Shown here: piece after piece, positions 24,875 to 34,970 of the stretch
Layout of the letters: each line of letters begins with the position of its first letter
Numbering within the stretch: position 1 is the stretch's first letter
NCBI GenBank assembly: GCA_014873095.1
Contig: CP050848.1
Span: 4,709,850 to 4,773,849 of the forward strand
Direction: 5' to 3'
Source of the DNA: Planctomycetales bacterium ZRK34
GTDB lineage: Bacteria > Planctomycetota > Phycisphaerae > Phycisphaerales > Zrk34
Length of the DNA stretch: 64,000 nt
The notes under the pieces: generated by a model
Database searches by the model: none
The model's input: the letters and a program-made list of their open reading frames with translations, nothing else
What the model was told of the DNA's origin: nothing
Position numbers and translations under genes: made by a program

Positions 24875-26038
24875 TCAGCCGGGGCGCGTCATCGAACGAT
24901 ACTGGCCGGGCGTCTGGCCCAGTTTCTTTTTGAAGATGTGGCTCATGTATTGCGGGTGGTTGAATCCGCAGCGGTCGGCGATCGCCGCCAGAGACAGGTC
25001 CGTATCGCAGAGCAACTGCTTGACGCGGTTGAGTTGCGCCCGAAGGATCTCCGCTTTCGGTGAGCGTCCCAGGGCGGCGCGCATGCGGCGCTCCAACGCG
25101 CTGCGCGAAATCGGGATCACATCCAGCACATCTTCGACGCTCAATGCCGCGTCGGCATGATCACGGATGTAGGTCACCGCTTCGGCGACCACCGGATCGT
25201 CGATCGCCACGATGTCCGAACTCGGCCGGGTCACGATCCCGCGCGGTTCGATCTCGATCGCACTGACCGGCGGCGATTCACCCCGCATCATTTGATCCAG
25301 CATGGCGGCCGCCTCGTAGCCGATCCGCTCAGCATTGAACTGCACGCTCGACAGCGGTGGCGACGACATCATGCAAAGCGATTCGTCATTCTCCGCCCCG
25401 ACCACCGCCGCCTGCTCCGGCACCGCCACACCCGCCCGCAGGCACGCGTCCAGCACCCAGTAGCCCAGTTGATCCGTGCAGGCCATGATGCCGACCGGCT
25501 TGGGCAGGTCGATGAGCCATTGAACCAGCCGCCGCTGCTGCGCCTCCCACTGGCGCGGCTTTTCACGACCTTCCGGCGCGTGCAGCACATGGCAGTCAAA
25601 ACCCATCGCCTCGACGGTCGCAACGAAATTGTCCCGCCGTCTTTCGAAGAAAATCTCCGAGTCGATGTCGTAACAGGCGAAGTTGCGGAAGCCTCGCTCG
25701 GCCAGGTGCTCGGCGACCATTCGACCCAGCGCGCCGTTGTCGACGCCGACGAAAGGAAACCGATGGCGCAGCTTCGTGGCGCGCAGCTCGACCGTCGGAA
25801 CCTTTGTGCGCCGGATCGCATCGGCGGTCGCCTGCGTCCAGGTGCGCGTCAGAATGCCGTCGCCTTGCCAGTTCCCAAGCCACGGTGGGGGGCTGGATTC
25901 CAGCGCCCGCTGCTCCATGAACAACGACCACGGCCCGTGTTCGCTGACGTAATGGCGAATCCCGCGCAACAGCCCCCGCGTGTAAGACCGCGAGGTCTCG
26001 ATCAACAGGGCTACATGCGGGATACGCTTTCTCGCCAT
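24875..26038 (-). CDS. XylR-type AraC family regulator
   Basis: A 387-residue DNA-binding regulator. The first 270 residues are a LacI/RbsB-like sugar-sensing domain (IPHVALLIETSRSYTRGLLRG, then FVGVDNGALG, ACTDQLGYWVLDACLRAG, VVGAENDE). The last 105 are an AraC-type double helix-turn-helix (SRSALERRMRAALGRSP ... SLAAIADRCGFNHPQYMSHIF). This fusion is the XylR design, which in other bacteria activates xylose or other pentose operons. No sugar-use operon lies beside it, so its targets must be elsewhere. A GGAG lies 9 bases before the ATG. Confidence 0.88.
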   Translation of the reverse strand: MARKRIPHVALLIETSRSYTRGLLRGIRHYVSEHGPWSLFMEQRALESSPPPWLGNWQGDGILTRTWTQATADAIRRTKVPTVELRATKLRHRFPFVGVDNGALGRMVAEHLAERGFRNFACYDIDSEIFFERRRDNFVATVEAMGFDCHVLHAPEGREKPRQWEAQQRRLVQWLIDLPKPVGIMACTDQLGYWVLDACLRAGVAVPEQAAVVGAENDESLCMMSSPPLSSVQFNAERIGYEAAAMLDQMMRGESPPVSAIEIEPRGIVTRPSSDIVAIDDPVVAEAVTYIRDHADAALSVEDVLDVIPISRSALERRMRAALGRSPKAEILRAQLNRVKQLLCDTDLSLAAIADRCGFNHPQYMSHIFKKKLGQTPGQYRSMTRPG

Positions 26039-26119
26039 CGCCGGTCGCTCCGCGTGTCGTGTTGCATCACTGCGATCAATGTTGTGTTCGCCGCCGGCCG
26101 AATCGGCGCCGCCAGCGGT

Positions 26120-26950
26120 TCAGTTCGTCGCTGGTAAGTGCAGAGTGAAGTCGGTGCCCTGGCCGGGGTCTGAGTGGACCGCAATGCTTCCGCCGTGTTC
26201 TTCGATGATGCGGCGCGTGGTGGGCAGGCCGAGCCCGGTGCCGCCTTTTTTGGTGGTGAAGTAGGGGTGGAAGATTTTTTCGATGGTTGCGGGGTCGATG
26301 CCTGGGCCGGTGTCGATCACGTGAACCTCGACGCCGTCGCGGGTGCGTTCGGTGCGGAGGATCAGGTCGGTGGCACCGCCGTGCGGCTTGTCGGAGTAGC
26401 GGGCATCGACCATCGCCTGCGTGGCGTTGATCAGCAGGTTCAACAGGGCCTGTTTGAACAGCGTCGTGTCGAGATTCAACTCGCCGGCGTCCGGGGCCAG
26501 GCGCGTGCGAAGCTGAATGCCCGAGGCCTCGGCCTGGGCGTGGTAGAAGTCGACCAGTTGCTCGACGAGGTCGTTGACGACGGCGGGCTGGGGGTCCAAC
26601 CTCATGCGACCGGCGAACGATAGAAAGTCTTCGAGGATGCCGCGCAGGCGATCGGTTTCATCGGTCAGCGCGTCGATGCGCCGCCCGAAGCGCGAGGCCA
26701 GGTCGGTGGGTAGTTCAGCGTCGTCGATCGACTCGCGCAGCAGTTGAAGGTTCAGGCCGATCGTCGAGAGGGGGTTTTTGATTTCGTGTGCGAGTCCGCC
26801 GGTGAGGGTGCCGAGCTCGGCGAGGCGTTCGGCGCCGCGGGCGCGTTGTTCGAGCTTGCGCACCCGGCGCGCGGTGCGCCGCGAGGCGAACACGATCAAC
26901 GGGACCGTCGCCAGCACCCCGCATCCGATACCCAAAGCAAACCACTGCAT
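26120..26950 (-). CDS. Membrane-anchored sensor histidine kinase
   Basis: A 276-residue kinase with one N-terminal membrane helix (about 4-23), a short basic linker, and a HisKA dimerisation helix with GGLAHEIKNPLS (His55). The catalytic ATPase domain follows: N box LLNLLINATQAM, G1 DTGPGID, then GTGLGLPTTRRIIEEHGG. It has no periplasmic sensing domain. The layout resembles NtrB/ZraS-type kinases that pair with sigma-54 activators, but no response regulator is adjacent, so it is an orphan. The ATG at 26950 follows GAGG at 5 bases; the TTG one codon earlier is less likely. Confidence 0.88.
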   Translation of the reverse strand: MQWFALGIGCGVLATVPLIVFASRRTARRVRKLEQRARGAERLAELGTLTGGLAHEIKNPLSTIGLNLQLLRESIDDAELPTDLASRFGRRIDALTDETDRLRGILEDFLSFAGRMRLDPQPAVVNDLVEQLVDFYHAQAEASGIQLRTRLAPDAGELNLDTTLFKQALLNLLINATQAMVDARYSDKPHGGATDLILRTERTRDGVEVHVIDTGPGIDPATIEKIFHPYFTTKKGGTGLGLPTTRRIIEEHGGSIAVHSDPGQGTDFTLHLPATN

Positions 26951-27159
26951 CAACGCCTCACCGTCTGGTCACACGGCACGGCGGGCGCACGAGTAGCCCG
27001 GCCGCTGATTGCCAAAGCGACCATTGTACAGCGCGAGGCGTGGTTACGCCTTGGCCGATGGATACAGGTGATGAAAGACCGATGGCGATGGTTCCGCTCA
27101 GCTTCCCATCGGAACATCACGAATTGCACGGATCACGGCCAACTGACGATCAACAACCG

Positions 27160-27507
27160 TCAGTCTTCATCAGCGCCTTCGTATCCGGACGAAGCGCTGG
27201 TGCCCGACTCGTAACCGCTGGAGGCGCCTGGGGCGGATTCATATCCACCGCCGGGAGCCGGGCGATCATCAGACGGCGGCTTGGACGCCGGGGCGGCCTC
27301 GCCGCGATCGGCTTGGCGCACATCGCGCGCCTGCCAGCCCTTGTCGCCCTGCACCAGCTCGTACTCGACCATCTCGCCGTCCTTGAGGGCGCGGAAGCCC
27401 TCGGACTGAATCTGCGAGTAATGGACGAACACGTCCTGACTCTCGGGGCCAATGATGAATCCGTACCCCTTTTTGGGGTCAAACCATTTGACCTGTCCTC
27501 TGGTCAT
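27160..27507 (-). CDS. Cold-shock-domain protein with acidic Gly/Ser/Tyr tail
   Basis: A 115-residue nucleic-acid-binding protein. Residues 1-66 are a cold-shock domain: GQVKWFDPKKGYGFI contains RNP1 (KGYGFI) and DVFVHYS is RNP2. A tail of about 50 residues follows, first mixed, then with four copies of a (G/S)GYES-like unit and an acidic end. Such tails in other RNA chaperones promote self-association, which is inference here. The ATG at 27507 has a strong AGGAGG 6 bases upstream. A near-consensus promoter at 27742-27770 implies a leader of about 230 bases, as in cspA-type genes. Confidence 0.92.
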   Translation of the reverse strand: MTRGQVKWFDPKKGYGFIIGPESQDVFVHYSQIQSEGFRALKDGEMVEYELVQGDKGWQARDVRQADRGEAAPASKPPSDDRPAPGGGYESAPGASSGYESGTSASSGYEGADED

Positions 27508-27735
27508 CGAAAACCTCCTGCGGTGGCCCAACAGGATGCCATGTGATGCTCTGGATGCCTGGCCTGTCGACCCACGACCGTGTACAGCACGCCGATGTGC
27601 TCACAACTCACCGTCAGTCGAACCGACCTTCCGGCCCCAAACAACACATCCAATTACCACGCAGCAACCACTGCTACGTGCCACCGCCCGACATGGTAAA
27701 CTCCCCGGATACTGCCTGCGATTTGCCGGGCACTA
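27508..27735 (-). promoter_or_regulatory. Long 5' leader of the cold-shock gene
   Basis: About 228 untranslated bases are predicted between the promoter at 27742-27770 and the cold-shock ATG. No gene-like frame occupies the gap 27508-27810. Long leaders of cspA-family mRNAs refold with temperature; whether this one does is not visible by eye. Confidence 0.45.
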
Positions 27736-27741
27736 GGACTC

Positions 27742-27770
27742 AGTATACAACCATAAAATCAATCTGTGAA
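27742..27770 (-). promoter_or_regulatory. Sigma-70-type promoter of the cold-shock gene
   Basis: Minus-strand TTCACA (5 of 6), a 17-base spacer and TATACT (5 of 6). It lies 40 bases past the stop of the beta-helix gene and is the best promoter match I found in the window. Predicted start near 27735. Confidence 0.6.
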
Positions 27771-27810
27771 GTGCTCCGGGAAAATATTAGCCACGGGGCG
27801 CGTCAAGCCA

Positions 27811-29730
27811 TTATTCGAATCCACCTCGCCTGGCCCCGATCGGGCCCCCGTCTTCCCCCAGGCTCTGCCCAGGGCTGTCCGCCGCCAGCGTCCAGTCGCC
27901 GGATGCAGCGTCTGTGAATTCCGGCTCAGCAAAGCGGGAATGGGCCCCCAGACCCGTGATTTGCTGATATTTCCCGAAATCAGCCAGCTTATCACGGAAC
28001 CAGTAGGCCATGACGCCCTGGCTGCTGAACCACAGATTGTGGTCCATCTCCGGCAGCGTCTGCCAACCCGCCGACGTGCGGCAGCCCCATTCGGTCCACT
28101 GATAGAAAATATTGTTGCGGATGATGATGCGGTTGGATCGGGCCTGGTTGGTGTACAGCATGACATGGCTGCCGTTGCGATCGGGCCGCTGGGCATGTGC
28201 CCACACATCGCCGGCGAACAGACACGTGTTGTTTTCGAATACGACGTTTTCCGTGACCGATTCGGCGGGGTTGTTCCAGTACTCGAAGCTGTATTCGCTG
28301 TTGAGGATGAGGTTGTCGCGGTAGGTGATGTTGCGCTGGGTTTTGACCTGGCCTTTGTTCTGGTTGGTCAGCGCGGCGTCGTAGATCTGCCACAGGCGGC
28401 AGTGCTCGACGAGATTGTTCTCGGCGCCGCCCCAGAACTCGATGCCGTTGCCGTAGCGGACCGGGCGACCGTTGCGGTAGTTCAGCACGCCGCCGCCGAT
28501 GTAGCTGATATCACAGTGGCGGATGATCAGATTTTGCGACTCGCCGCCGCCGAACCCGTGTGCGGCGCCGTAGCGAACCGCCAGACCGTCGAAGATCACA
28601 TGATGGGCCTTGGTGTGATTGACGACGTGCCGCTTCAGTGCCAGTTCGATGCTCTGATGCTGCGTGGCTGGATTGGCATCGGCGTAGAGATACACGCGCC
28701 AGCTTGCCGGGTCGTAGAAATAATCGCCGGGGTTTTTAAGTTCGTCGATGGACCAGCGTTTCCAGCCGCAGGTTTCACCGTGGTCGAAGATGATGTTGCC
28801 GACGTCGACATTCAGCGGGTCCGGTAGGTTTACGGTGGCGGCGTGAATCGCCTGCGGCTCGAATTCGAACACCGCGCCTTCAGGGATCGCGCCGCCGAGC
28901 ATGATGTGAATCTGGCCGATGTCGGAAGTCATGTCGGCTTCGAAGGCGATTTCGAGATCGCGCCATTCGGGGCCGATCACGCCTTCGATGTCGCGACCGG
29001 GAGCGAAGTTGTTCCAAGGCGATTGCGGACGCTGGATCGCCATGCGGGTGGGTTTGAACGGCTTACTGCTGCGGGCGCGCAGGGTCATGATGTACTTGCC
29101 GCCGCGCTCGACCGGGATCGTCGGCCCCCAGAGTTGAATGTGATGCGATGCCTCGCCGCTGTTGATACAGCGAACGGTCACGCGGCCGTCGTTTTGTTCG
29201 AAGGCGATCTTAGCGCCGGCTTCGTAGTGATAGCGCCAACTGCTCGAACTCAGGTCGATGAGTTTGTCCCGGCGTGTGAAGATCAGCGGTTGCGTCGCCC
29301 AGATGTAGTCGGCGATTTTGACCCAATCGTCAGCATGGTTGCGAGGACGCGACCCGAGCAGGGCGGGTTTGTCGCCCTGGCCGTAGGAGGTGTATGTCAC
29401 CGGGGCGTCGGCTGTGCCGCTGGCCGGTTGAAGGCTGCCGCGCCATGTGCCGCCTCGCTTAAATCGCACGACATCGCCGGGTTGAATCTCCGCCTCGTTG
29501 ACGCGCTGAAGCGACCGCCACGCCGTCGCCTCGGTCAACCCGTCACGCTGATCATCCCCTGCAGCCGAGTCGACATAGAACGTGCGGCCGTCGGCCAGGG
29601 CGAATGAAGTCATCAACAGGACAATAAGACACAGCCAAGGCGCACTGTGGCACAGCCGCCCCCGGCTGTGCGGGTGATGACTTACGCACGGCCGGGGGCG
29701 GCTGTGCCACATGATGCTTGGTGTACTCAT
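27811..29730 (-). CDS. Secreted right-handed parallel beta-helix protein
   Basis: A protein of about 639 residues. The mature part begins near ADGRTFYVDSAAGDDQ, typical of exported beta-helix proteins. A carbohydrate-binding-like region (about 190-320: 'GGKYIMTLRARSSKPFKPTRM', 'EWRDLEIAFEAD') sits inside. Repeated rungs follow (HHVIFDGLAVRYG, NLIIRHCDISYIGGG, NNLVEHCRLW, NITYRDNLILNSEY, NVVFENNTCLF, NRIIIRNNIFY), as in polysaccharide lyases. I see no catalytic signature. The start is uncertain: ATGs at 29730 and 29712 are possible, and a third at the Met just before TSFALADG would leave too short a signal. With the upstream starts, a palindrome (29647-29710) encodes the basic part of the signal peptide. 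Confidence 0.8.
   Translation of the reverse strand: MSTPSIMWHSRPRPCVSHHPHSRGRLCHSAPWLCLIVLLMTSFALADGRTFYVDSAAGDDQRDGLTEATAWRSLQRVNEAEIQPGDVVRFKRGGTWRGSLQPASGTADAPVTYTSYGQGDKPALLGSRPRNHADDWVKIADYIWATQPLIFTRRDKLIDLSSSSWRYHYEAGAKIAFEQNDGRVTVRCINSGEASHHIQLWGPTIPVERGGKYIMTLRARSSKPFKPTRMAIQRPQSPWNNFAPGRDIEGVIGPEWRDLEIAFEADMTSDIGQIHIMLGGAIPEGAVFEFEPQAIHAATVNLPDPLNVDVGNIIFDHGETCGWKRWSIDELKNPGDYFYDPASWRVYLYADANPATQHQSIELALKRHVVNHTKAHHVIFDGLAVRYGAAHGFGGGESQNLIIRHCDISYIGGGVLNYRNGRPVRYGNGIEFWGGAENNLVEHCRLWQIYDAALTNQNKGQVKTQRNITYRDNLILNSEYSFEYWNNPAESVTENVVFENNTCLFAGDVWAHAQRPDRNGSHVMLYTNQARSNRIIIRNNIFYQWTEWGCRTSAGWQTLPEMDHNLWFSSQGVMAYWFRDKLADFGKYQQITGLGAHSRFAEPEFTDAASGDWTLAADSPGQSLGEDGGPIGARRGGFE
29647..29710. 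repeat. Nested palindrome inside the beta-helix gene start
   Basis: A 26-bp inverted repeat with one mismatch (29647-29672 and 29685-29710, 12-base spacer). Each arm is itself close to palindromic; the left arm reads CACAGCCG-CCCC-CGGCTGTG. It ends exactly at the G of a candidate ATG at 29712 and is read in frame as about 21 codons rich in Arg, His, Pro and Ser. Confidence 0.8.
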
Positions 29731-29779
29731 GATGGGTAAAACACATCGTTCGAGTCGCCTATTGCTGGGGGCGGATCGT

Positions 29780-29820
29780 AAAAAGACAACGCCCCGTGGT
29801 GCATGAAGCAACACGGGGCG
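29780..29820 (-). terminator. Rho-independent terminator downstream of pnp
   Basis: On the minus strand, stem CGCCCCGTG / CACGGGGCG (29812-29820 and 29790-29798) with a 13-base loop, followed by TTGTCTTTTT. It lies about 160 bases past the pnp stop, beyond the CCCTCACCC repeat pair. Confidence 0.7.
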
Positions 29821-29836
29821 CTGGAGTGGTTATCTT

Positions 29837-29975
29837 CACCTCTCCCTCTGGAAGAGGTCGGCCCGCAGGGCCGGGTGAGGGTGGATCCAATGGTCGATGA
29901 TGTTCGACACGGAACCGGCGTTTACTGCCGAACGCCCTCACCCCAGCCCTCTCCCGAAGGGAGAGGGAGTGCGGT
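29837..29975. repeat. Inverted pair of CCCTCACCC...CTCTCCC repeats
   Basis: Two related units face each other. The right unit (29933-29971) reads CGCCCTCACCCCAGCCCTCT followed by CCCGAAGGGAGAGGG. The left unit is the same pattern on the opposite strand, with the inner hairpin CGGCCC-GCA-GGGCCG. The sequence type resembles the dispersed CCTCACCC/CTCTCCC palindromes seen between genes in many GC-rich bacteria. It lies in the 3' untranslated region of pnp, between its stop and the terminator. Confidence 0.7.
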
Positions 29976-29978
29976 CGA

Positions 29979-32120
<2,142 letters not shown>

Positions 32121-32230
32121 AGCGATGTCCTTTGCATCGACTGCCAGGACGGGGGGTCGGATTGATCCGGGAAAGACTTTGGGACGTGCGGGCCGCAGGG
32201 TGGCAGTCGGCGGGAAGCAGCTGAACAGAA

Positions 32231-32320
32231 GAGTTCAAGGTTCTGAGTTTAAAGTTTAAAGCAAGAAACCGGAGAGGCGTCTTGATCTTTGAACTTGAAA
32301 CTTCGAACTTTAAACTCCTT
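32231..32320. repeat. Low-GC GAACTTT/AAAGTTT inverted repeats
   Basis: An AT-rich block in the rpsO-pnp gap. GAGTTTAAAGTT (32245-32256) is exactly inverted at 32306-32317, and both sides hold degenerate copies of GTTCAAG, GTTTAAAG and GAACTT. It could fold into a long RNA hairpin just upstream of pnp. The remainder of 32121-32424 holds the rpsO terminator and nothing else I can identify. Confidence 0.65.
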
Positions 32321-32378
32321 GTTCTCTGCTGCCCGCCTACTGCCGCCGGTCCCAGACAGTTGTCTTCCCGACGGAAAG

Positions 32379-32413
32379 AAAAAGAGGCGGACCGCATACA
32401 CGAGCCGCCTCTT
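32379..32413 (-). terminator. Terminator between rpsO and pnp
   Basis: On the minus strand, stem AAGAGGCGG / CCGCCTCTT (32405-32413 and 32382-32390), then TTTC. It begins 11 bases after the rpsO stop and could be a full or partial terminator. Confidence 0.72.
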
Positions 32414-32424
32414 GATAGAGTCGA

Positions 32425-32694
32425 TTACTTACGCAGACCCAGTCGACCGATCAGGTCGAGGTAGGCCTGGCGGTTGGTCCGTTGCAGGTAGCGCAGCAGA
32501 CGATTGCGCTGGCCGACGAGGATAATCAATCCGCGGCGGGAAGCGTAGTCGTGTTTGTGCTCGCGCATGTGCTCGGTGAGGTCGTTGATGCGCTGGGTCA
32601 GCAGCGCGATCTGGACCTGCGGGGAGCCGGTGTCGGACTCGCCGGTGGCAAAGTCCTTGATGATGGTCGATTTCTGTTCAGCGGTCAGGCTCAT
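32425..32694 (-). CDS. rpsO: 30S ribosomal protein S15
   Basis: An 89-residue primary 16S rRNA-binding protein. Start MSLTAEQKSTIIKDFA, the GDTGSPQVQIALLT-type segment (here SDTGSPQVQIALLTQRI), EHKHDYASRRGL and the end GLRK match S15 along its whole length. The open frame runs 80 codons further upstream, but homology starts at the ATG at 32694. A promoter lies 35 bases upstream. In other bacteria S15 represses its own translation through a leader structure; the leader here is only about 28 bases. Confidence 0.96.
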   Translation of the reverse strand: MSLTAEQKSTIIKDFATGESDTGSPQVQIALLTQRINDLTEHMREHKHDYASRRGLIILVGQRNRLLRYLQRTNRQAYLDLIGRLGLRK

Positions 32695-32728
32695 GGTTCT
32701 AGTCGTCTCCGAATAATTACAGGCCGGT

Positions 32729-32757
32729 AGTATAGCCCCGGGCCGGGGGGTGGGCAA
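32729..32757 (-). promoter_or_regulatory. Promoter of rpsO
   Basis: Minus-strand TTGCCC (4 of 6), a 17-base GC-rich spacer and TATACT (5 of 6), giving a start near 32722 and a leader of about 28 bases before the rpsO ATG. Confidence 0.45.
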
Positions 32758-32925
32758 ACCGGGTGGCAGGAAATTCAGAAAGCAGGAACTCAGGAAATTG
32801 GGCCTGGGGACAACGGCAGGATATTGGCCGCATTCCCGGGCGCCGGTTTTCCTGCTTTCGGTCTTTATGATATCATGCCGCGCTTTCCCCGAAACGCACG
32901 GCAAACCACCTGGAATTGCATCAAA

Positions 32926-34560
32926 ATGTCCCAATCAGCCACCATGACCGGCTCTCTGAACATTCTCATCGGCGACAAGCTCTCCGAGGCGGGAATCGAA
33001 CTGCTCCGCAATACCGAAGGCGTCCACGTCGACATCAAAACCGGCCTGGGCGAGGATGAACTGGCCGAAATCGTGGGCAACTACGACGGCATGATCATCC
33101 GCTCGGGCGTCAAGGCCACCGCCAAGGTGCTGGCCAATCCCGGTCGGCTCCGCGTGATCAGCCGGGCGGGCGTCGGCGTCGACAACGTCGACCTCGATGC
33201 GGCGACCAAGGGCGGCGTGCTCGTGATGAACTCCGCCGAGGCGTCGACGATCACGACCGCCGAGCACGCCTTCACGCTCATGATGGCCCTGGCACGCAAC
33301 ATCGGCCCGGCCTACAAGAAGATGACCGAGGGCGGGTGGGACCGCAACAAGTTCGTCGGGCGTCAGCTCAACGGCCGCACGCTCGGCCTCGTCGGGCTCG
33401 GCCGCATCGGTCGCACCGTTGCCGAGCGCGCCCTGGCGTTCGGCATGAAAGTGCTGGCCTTCGACCCGGTCTTCAATGCCGACACCGCCTGCGATGGCCA
33501 GGTCAAGCTCGTTAAGAGCTTCGACGAGCTAATCAGCAAGATCGATTTTCTCTCATTCCACGTGCCGCTGAATGATCACACGCGCAACATGCTCGGCGCC
33601 GATCAGTTCGAACGCGCCAAGCCCGGGCTGATGGTCATCAACGCGGCGCGCGGCGGCGTCATCGATACCGACGCGCTGCTGGCCGCCCTGGAAAGCGGCA
33701 AGTGCGCCGGCGCAGCGATCGACGTCTACGAGAAAGAACCGCTGGAAGAAGATTCCCCGCTGCGCAATCACCCGAAGATTCTGCTGACCCCGCACCTGGG
33801 CGCTTCCACCGAAGAAGCGCAGGAAGCGGTGTCCAACAGCGCCTGCGAGCAGGCCCTGGAATACCTGCAGGGCAAGGGCATTCGCGGGGCTGTCAACGCG
33901 GCGGGCGTTCGCCTGGACCTTGAGCCCAAGCAACTGAGTTACGTCGACCTCGCCCAGCGCATGGCCCGATTGATCGCGCCGATGGTTGAAAGCACGATTC
34001 AGGAAATCGTCGTCACCTGCCAGGGTGAAAGCCTCGTCGGGGCGGCGAGTACAATCGAGCGCATGGCGCTGGTCGAAGTGCTCAACAGCCTGCTGGATGT
34101 GCCGATCAACGTGGTCAACGCGGAGCTTCTGGCCGAGCAGCGCGGCATCAAGATTTCGAGCGTCATCGAAGGCCAGCCGCGCGCCATCGCCCGCGTGATC
34201 ATCGACATCACGACCAAGGATCAGCCCCGCCGCATCGCCGGCGCGATCTACCAGGACGGCAAGCCCCGCGTGCTGGAAATCAACGGCTACCACATGGACA
34301 TGGTTCCGGATGGCCCGATGGTGCTGCTGCTGAACGAAGACCGCCCGGGCATGATCGGCCTGGTCGGCAACGAGTTCGGCGGCGCCGGGGCGAACATCTC
34401 CGACATGGCCCTGTCCCGCCGTGGCGACACCGCCATGATGCTGCTGAACCTCGACCAGACCCCGGACGCGGCGCTGCTGAATCGCCTGCGCGCCCGGCCC
34501 GGCATTTTGAAGATTCTCTCGGTGCAGTTGCCCGAGCTTGCCGTTGCTGACAATTCCTAA
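32926..34560 (+). CDS. serA: D-3-phosphoglycerate dehydrogenase
   Basis: A 544-residue enzyme of the long SerA type, which oxidises 3-phosphoglycerate in the first step of serine synthesis. The NAD site is LGLVGLGRIGRTVAERA. The catalytic Arg, Glu and His lie in INAARGGVIDTDAL, AIDVYEKEPLEED and LTPHLGASTEEAQEAV. An allosteric substrate-binding domain (about 315-450) and a C-terminal ACT domain (about 470-544; VLLLNEDRPGMIGLVG) complete it, so serine feedback is likely. Two close ATGs (32926, 32944) are possible; the open frame upstream to 32824 looks non-coding. It is divergent from rpsO, and a zinc-ribbon gene follows 22 bases later. Confidence 0.95.
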   Translation: MSQSATMTGSLNILIGDKLSEAGIELLRNTEGVHVDIKTGLGEDELAEIVGNYDGMIIRSGVKATAKVLANPGRLRVISRAGVGVDNVDLDAATKGGVLVMNSAEASTITTAEHAFTLMMALARNIGPAYKKMTEGGWDRNKFVGRQLNGRTLGLVGLGRIGRTVAERALAFGMKVLAFDPVFNADTACDGQVKLVKSFDELISKIDFLSFHVPLNDHTRNMLGADQFERAKPGLMVINAARGGVIDTDALLAALESGKCAGAAIDVYEKEPLEEDSPLRNHPKILLTPHLGASTEEAQEAVSNSACEQALEYLQGKGIRGAVNAAGVRLDLEPKQLSYVDLAQRMARLIAPMVESTIQEIVVTCQGESLVGAASTIERMALVEVLNSLLDVPINVVNAELLAEQRGIKISSVIEGQPRAIARVIIDITTKDQPRRIAGAIYQDGKPRVLEINGYHMDMVPDGPMVLLLNEDRPGMIGLVGNEFGGAGANISDMALSRRGDTAMMLLNLDQTPDAALLNRLRARPGILKILSVQLPELAVADNS

Positions 34561-34582
34561 AAGCCACCACCGGAGCCCGTGC

Positions 34583-34909
34583 ATGGCCACCGATGATATG
34601 CGTCAAGAAGGATACGATCGAGAAGAGCAACATTTCAAAGACCAGGAGCAGCAGGCGTTGCAGCAGTTGCGCGCCAAGCTTGAAGAAAAACGCCGCCAGC
34701 AGGCCGATGCCAACGCCGACAAGGACTTTTTCCTCCGCTGCTGCCGCTGTGGCGGGAAGATGGCCGAGATCACCATCGACGAGGTTGTGATCGATAAGTG
34801 CGAAACGTGCGGGGGCATCTACCTCGACGCCGGCGAGTTGGACTTGCTGCTCAAGAGCCACAAGCCGCAGAGCGTATGGTCGACGCTCGGATCGCTGCTG
34901 GGCGGCTGA
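34583..34909 (+). CDS. TFIIB-type zinc-ribbon protein
   Basis: A 108-residue protein. Residues about 14-48 form a charged, probably coiled helix (YDREEQHFKDQEQQALQQLR). A zinc ribbon follows with paired cysteines, CCRCGGKM and KCETCGGIYLDAGELDLLL, the zf-TFIIB form common in small bacterial proteins of unknown role. The ATG at 34583 follows CGGAG at 7 bases. The 22-base gap to serA suggests one operon. Zinc binding is expected from the four cysteines; the function is unknown. Confidence 0.82.
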   Translation: MATDDMRQEGYDREEQHFKDQEQQALQQLRAKLEEKRRQQADANADKDFFLRCCRCGGKMAEITIDEVVIDKCETCGGIYLDAGELDLLLKSHKPQSVWSTLGSLLGG

Positions 34910-34970
34910 TCGCGAAAAATAGGCTGAAAAATTTTCGATCGGGGCGGTACATGTCGGGGCGCTGGTCAGT

